Assembly (NCBI GenBank): GCA_937996655.1
Contig: CALKUK010000014.1
Location: 1-64,000 of the forward strand
Direction: 5' to 3'
DNA: 64,000 bases
From: an uncultured Sphingomonadaceae bacterium
GTDB taxonomy: Bacteria > Pseudomonadota > Alphaproteobacteria > Sphingomonadales > Sphingomonadaceae
Below are positions 61,693-64,000 of this stretch, one piece after another. The stretch's first letter is position 1. Each line of letters begins with the position of its first letter. The notes beneath the pieces were generated by a model. The model had not been told where the DNA came from. It worked only from the letters and a program-made list of their open reading frames with translations, and ran no database searches. The position numbers and the translations under genes are program-made.

Positions 61693-62814
61693 ATGGTTCA
61701 AGTTGCAACGCGCAGATCAATTGAGGTGAAGGAAGACGACGATCTGATCGTCGGCCGTAGCCCGGCGATCCGGGCGCTGCGCCAGATCATTGCCCGGGTC
61801 GCACCGACCAATGCGTCGGTGCTGATCACGGGCCCGTCCGGGTCCGGCAAGGAGTTGGTGGCGCAGGCCATCCATGCGGCCAGCAAGCGCACGAGCCGGA
61901 ATTTCGTCGCCCTCAATTGTGGTGCCATCCCGGCAGAGCTGATGGAATCCGAACTGTTCGGGCATGAACGCGGCGCCTTCACCGGGGCGGCCACCCGCCG
62001 CATCGGCCGCTTTGAAGAAGCCAGTAGCGGAACGCTCTTTCTCGATGAAATCGGCGATATGCGCTTTGACATGCAGGTAAAGCTGCTGCGCGTGCTGGAA
62101 GACGGACTGGTCCAGCGCGTCGGCGGCGGTGCCCCGATCGCCGCAGATGTGCGGATCATTTCGGCGACACATCAGAATATCGATGAGGCCATCCGCGACA
62201 ACCGGTTCCGCGAAGATCTCTATTTCCGTCTTGGCGTCGTGCCGATCAGCGTGCCAGCGCTGGCGGAACGCGTGGAAGATATTCCGCTCCTCATCGAACA
62301 TTTCCGCAAGACCCGCGGCGGCCCATCGCGCGCGTTTTTTGATCGCGATGCCATGATGCGCCTGATGGACCATGAGTGGCCCGGAAATGTCCGCGAACTG
62401 CGCAATGTGGTAGAACGCGCCGACATTCTGTTTGGCGGGATGACCATTGGCTCGGACGAGGTTGAGCAGTTGCTTGGGCTCCGCTCGGGCCGCCCGCTTC
62501 GTATTGTTGATCTTCCCGCACGCGCCGAAGCTATTGCGCGCGTGGAAGAAACGCCTGTGTCGTTCCCTCCATCCCCCTTGGTTCCGGCACAGGCGTCATC
62601 ATCCCTCGCGACGAGTGTCCACAAGCTGCCTGTCGACCCCCATGCCCCGATTGATCTGAAGGTGCTGGTGGAAACAATGGAGCAGGAACGTATCCAGATG
62701 GCGCTGGAAGCCGCCGATGGTGTCATTTCTGAGGCCGCGCGTCTGCTCACGCTCAAGCGCACCACGCTCATTGAAAAGATGCGCAAATATGGGGTGGGCA
62801 AGCAGGCCGCCTAA
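61693..62814 (+). CDS. Sigma-54-dependent activator without receiver domain
   Basis: 373 residues. After a 25-residue N-terminus comes the AAA+ activator domain: Walker A GPSGSGKE, the sigma-54 contact loop GAFTGA in ELFGHERGAFTGA, Walker B LFLDEIGD and the R-finger region NRFREDLYFRLGV. The C-terminus has a Fis-type helix-turn-helix (ISEAARLLTLKRTTLIEKMRKYG). No receiver, GAF or PAS domain is present, so regulation must be indirect, as for PspF, HrpR or FleQ-like proteins. The ATG at 61693 follows CAGGTGGG. The target is unknown. Location beside the EPS and secretion genes is suggestive. Confidence 0.88.
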   Translation: MVQVATRRSIEVKEDDDLIVGRSPAIRALRQIIARVAPTNASVLITGPSGSGKELVAQAIHAASKRTSRNFVALNCGAIPAELMESELFGHERGAFTGAATRRIGRFEEASSGTLFLDEIGDMRFDMQVKLLRVLEDGLVQRVGGGAPIAADVRIISATHQNIDEAIRDNRFREDLYFRLGVVPISVPALAERVEDIPLLIEHFRKTRGGPSRAFFDRDAMMRLMDHEWPGNVRELRNVVERADILFGGMTIGSDEVEQLLGLRSGRPLRIVDLPARAEAIARVEETPVSFPPSPLVPAQASSSLATSVHKLPVDPHAPIDLKVLVETMEQERIQMALEAADGVISEAARLLTLKRTTLIEKMRKYGVGKQAA

Positions 62815-63501
62815 TCAGGCCCCGTTAAATCCCAACCGCTTGGCGGCCGCCTGAAGGCGGGCCAGCCGGTCCGGCGCCATGCGGTCCGCCCGGGCTGTAT
62901 AGGCCGCGACAAGCTCAGCCCCTGCCGCATCGGGTGATCCGGCGTTGAAAGGCGGTGCAGGATCATATTCGAGCGCCAGCTGAATGATCCGCGCGACATT
63001 CTCTCCTGCAATTTCAGCAACCAGCGACAAAGCAAAATCAATCCCCGCCGTCACGCCCCCACCGGTCGCCCGGTTCCGGTCAATGACGTAGCGGGCGTCC
63101 ACCGGCGTTGCGCCGAAGAGGGCCAGCTGATCATGCCAGGCCCAATGGGTTGTTGCCCGATATCCCTCCAACAAGCCCGCCGCGCCGACAATCAGTGCGC
63201 CGGTGCACACGCTGGTGACCCATTGCGTGTTTTGACCGGCATGGCGCACCCAATCTAAGGCGGCTGCGTTCTCGATCACATCGGAAATGCCCATGCCGCC
63301 GGGGACGCAGAGCAGGTCCGGGGTCGGGATATCCGCAAAGGTCGCATTGGGCAGGATAGAAAAGCCCGCATCGGTCGGCACGGGGTCAAGGCTCTCCCAT
63401 ACCAGATGGACGCGCGCGTCGGGCAGGCGGGACAGGACTTGGGCAGGTCCGGTCAGATCAAGCTGGGTCACGCCGGGGAAAAGCAGAAAGGCGATGTCCA
63501 T
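62815..63501 (-). CDS. DJ-1/PfpI superfamily protein, isonitrile hydratase-like
   Basis: 228 residues. FLLFPGVTQLDLTGPAQVL holds the conserved Asp, and SVCTGALIVGAAGLLEG holds the nucleophilic Cys and following Thr as in isocyanide hydratase (InhA). HWAWHDQLALFGATPVDARYVIDR and GGGVTAGIDFALSLV complete the family. No AraC-type DNA-binding domain is fused. The ATG at 63501 has GGAG 8 bases upstream. Its stop abuts the sigma-54 activator stop. Confidence 0.82.
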   Translation of the reverse strand: MDIAFLLFPGVTQLDLTGPAQVLSRLPDARVHLVWESLDPVPTDAGFSILPNATFADIPTPDLLCVPGGMGISDVIENAAALDWVRHAGQNTQWVTSVCTGALIVGAAGLLEGYRATTHWAWHDQLALFGATPVDARYVIDRNRATGGGVTAGIDFALSLVAEIAGENVARIIQLALEYDPAPPFNAGSPDAAGAELVAAYTARADRMAPDRLARLQAAAKRLGFNGA

Positions 63502-63513
63502 CGAAGCCACTCC

Positions 63514-64000
63514 TTATTCAGCGGCGAGCAACTCTTCAGCTCCGCCCAAATCAACCGAAACAAGTTTGGAAATGCCGCGCTCAATCATCGTCACGCCAAA
63601 CAGGCGGTGCATGCGGCTCATCGTCACGGCATTGTGGGTGACGATCAGATAGCGTGTGTCGGTATCGCGCGACATGACGTCGAGCAGCCCGCAAAAGCGT
63701 TCAATATTTGCATCATCAAGCGGCGCATCGACCTCATCGAGGACGCAGATCGGGGCGGGGTTGGTCAGGAACAGGCCAAAGATCAGCGCGACTGCTGTCA
63801 ACGCCTGCTCCCCGCCCGACAGCAGCGTCAGCGATTGCAGTTTTTTGCCCGGTGGCTGGGCGAAGATTTCCAGCCCTGCCTCCAGTGGATCATCGCTGTC
63901 GATCAGCGCAAGGTGTGCCGCACCGCCGTTGAACAGCGTTGAGAAGAGCCGCTGAAAATGGCCGTTGACCCGCTCAAACGCGTCGAGCAGCCGGGCGCGC
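63514..64000 (-). CDS. smc: Chromosome segregation protein SMC, C-terminal part (runs off the window)
   Basis: The C-terminal ATPase head of SMC is readable from position 64000 to the stop at 63514. It includes the ABC-type signature LLSGGEQALTAVALIFGL and Walker B PICVLDEVDAPLDDANIERF, then the H-loop YLIVTHNAVTM. The coiled coil and N-terminal head lie outside the window. The protein condenses and segregates the chromosome. It precedes the DJ-1-like gene by 12 bases in the same direction. Confidence 0.93.
   Translation of the reverse strand, partial: RARLLDAFERVNGHFQRLFSTLFNGGAAHLALIDSDDPLEAGLEIFAQPPGKKLQSLTLLSGGEQALTAVALIFGLFLTNPAPICVLDEVDAPLDDANIERFCGLLDVMSRDTDTRYLIVTHNAVTMSRMHRLFGVTMIERGISKLVSVDLGGAEELLAAE

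Overview
The window looks like chromosomal DNA of a sphingomonad (Alphaproteobacteria, Sphingomonadales). The evidence is high GC content, dense packing with many 1-4 bp start/stop overlaps, alphaproteobacterial gene neighbourhoods (DUF3576-leuS-lptE-holA; a ubiquinol-cytochrome c chaperone with DUF177 and bamE; metX-metW; hisC-tyrC), a PEPxxWA-CTERM protein, exosortase V, and a sphingan-like polysaccharide export locus. I see no insertion sequence, prophage, CRISPR array or origin. No stretch over 300 bases lacks a gene.

Layout. 1-5.4 kb: 5' half of a tRNA-Leu(GAG), a MATE exporter, a zinc-ribbon membrane protein, and the overlapping envelope operon ftsE-ftsX-ydcF-like-plsC. 5.4-10 kb: tyrC/hisC on the minus strand, a PEPxxWA-CTERM surface protein, and metX-metW. 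10-22 kb: DUF177, cytochrome bc1 chaperone, bamE, malic enzyme, mutS, a TPR/aspartyl-hydroxylase protein, glnD and an MFS transporter. 22-27.7 kb: two acyl-CoA dehydrogenases behind a 16 bp perfect palindrome, a GNAT, a phasin, clpS, and an SDR/isomerase pair in which both proteins lack the canonical catalytic residue. 27.7-34 kb: a tesA-ybbA-ybbP type cluster with a DUF885 protein inserted, then infC with a probable AUC start. 34-46 kb: TonB receptor, holA-lptE-leuS-DUF3576, a small outer-membrane protein, a ThiE/TenI protein, yggS, a HAD hydrolase, ribA and xth.

46-61 kb is the most interesting part. A membrane mini-protein (probable XrtV accessory protein) and an AAA ATPase diverge from a seven-gene run: outer-membrane beta-barrel, Wza-type exporter, Wzz-type chain-length protein, CpsD-type protein with a broken P-loop, exosortase V, EpsI, and an initiating sugar-phosphate transferase. 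Next come an Alg14-Alg13 fused glycosyltransferase and a type I secretion ABC/HlyD pair. From memory this resembles the spsF-D-C-E, spsB, spsK and atrB/atrD genes of sphingan producers, here with the exosortase pair inserted. It suggests that polysaccharide export and C-terminal protein sorting are coupled. The only recognisable sorting substrate in the window lies about 45 kb away. No flippase or polymerase is present, so the polysaccharide pathway must continue elsewhere.

60.7-64 kb: a crotonase behind a nested inverted repeat, a sigma-54 activator without a receiver domain, an isonitrile-hydratase-like protein, and the 3' end of smc.
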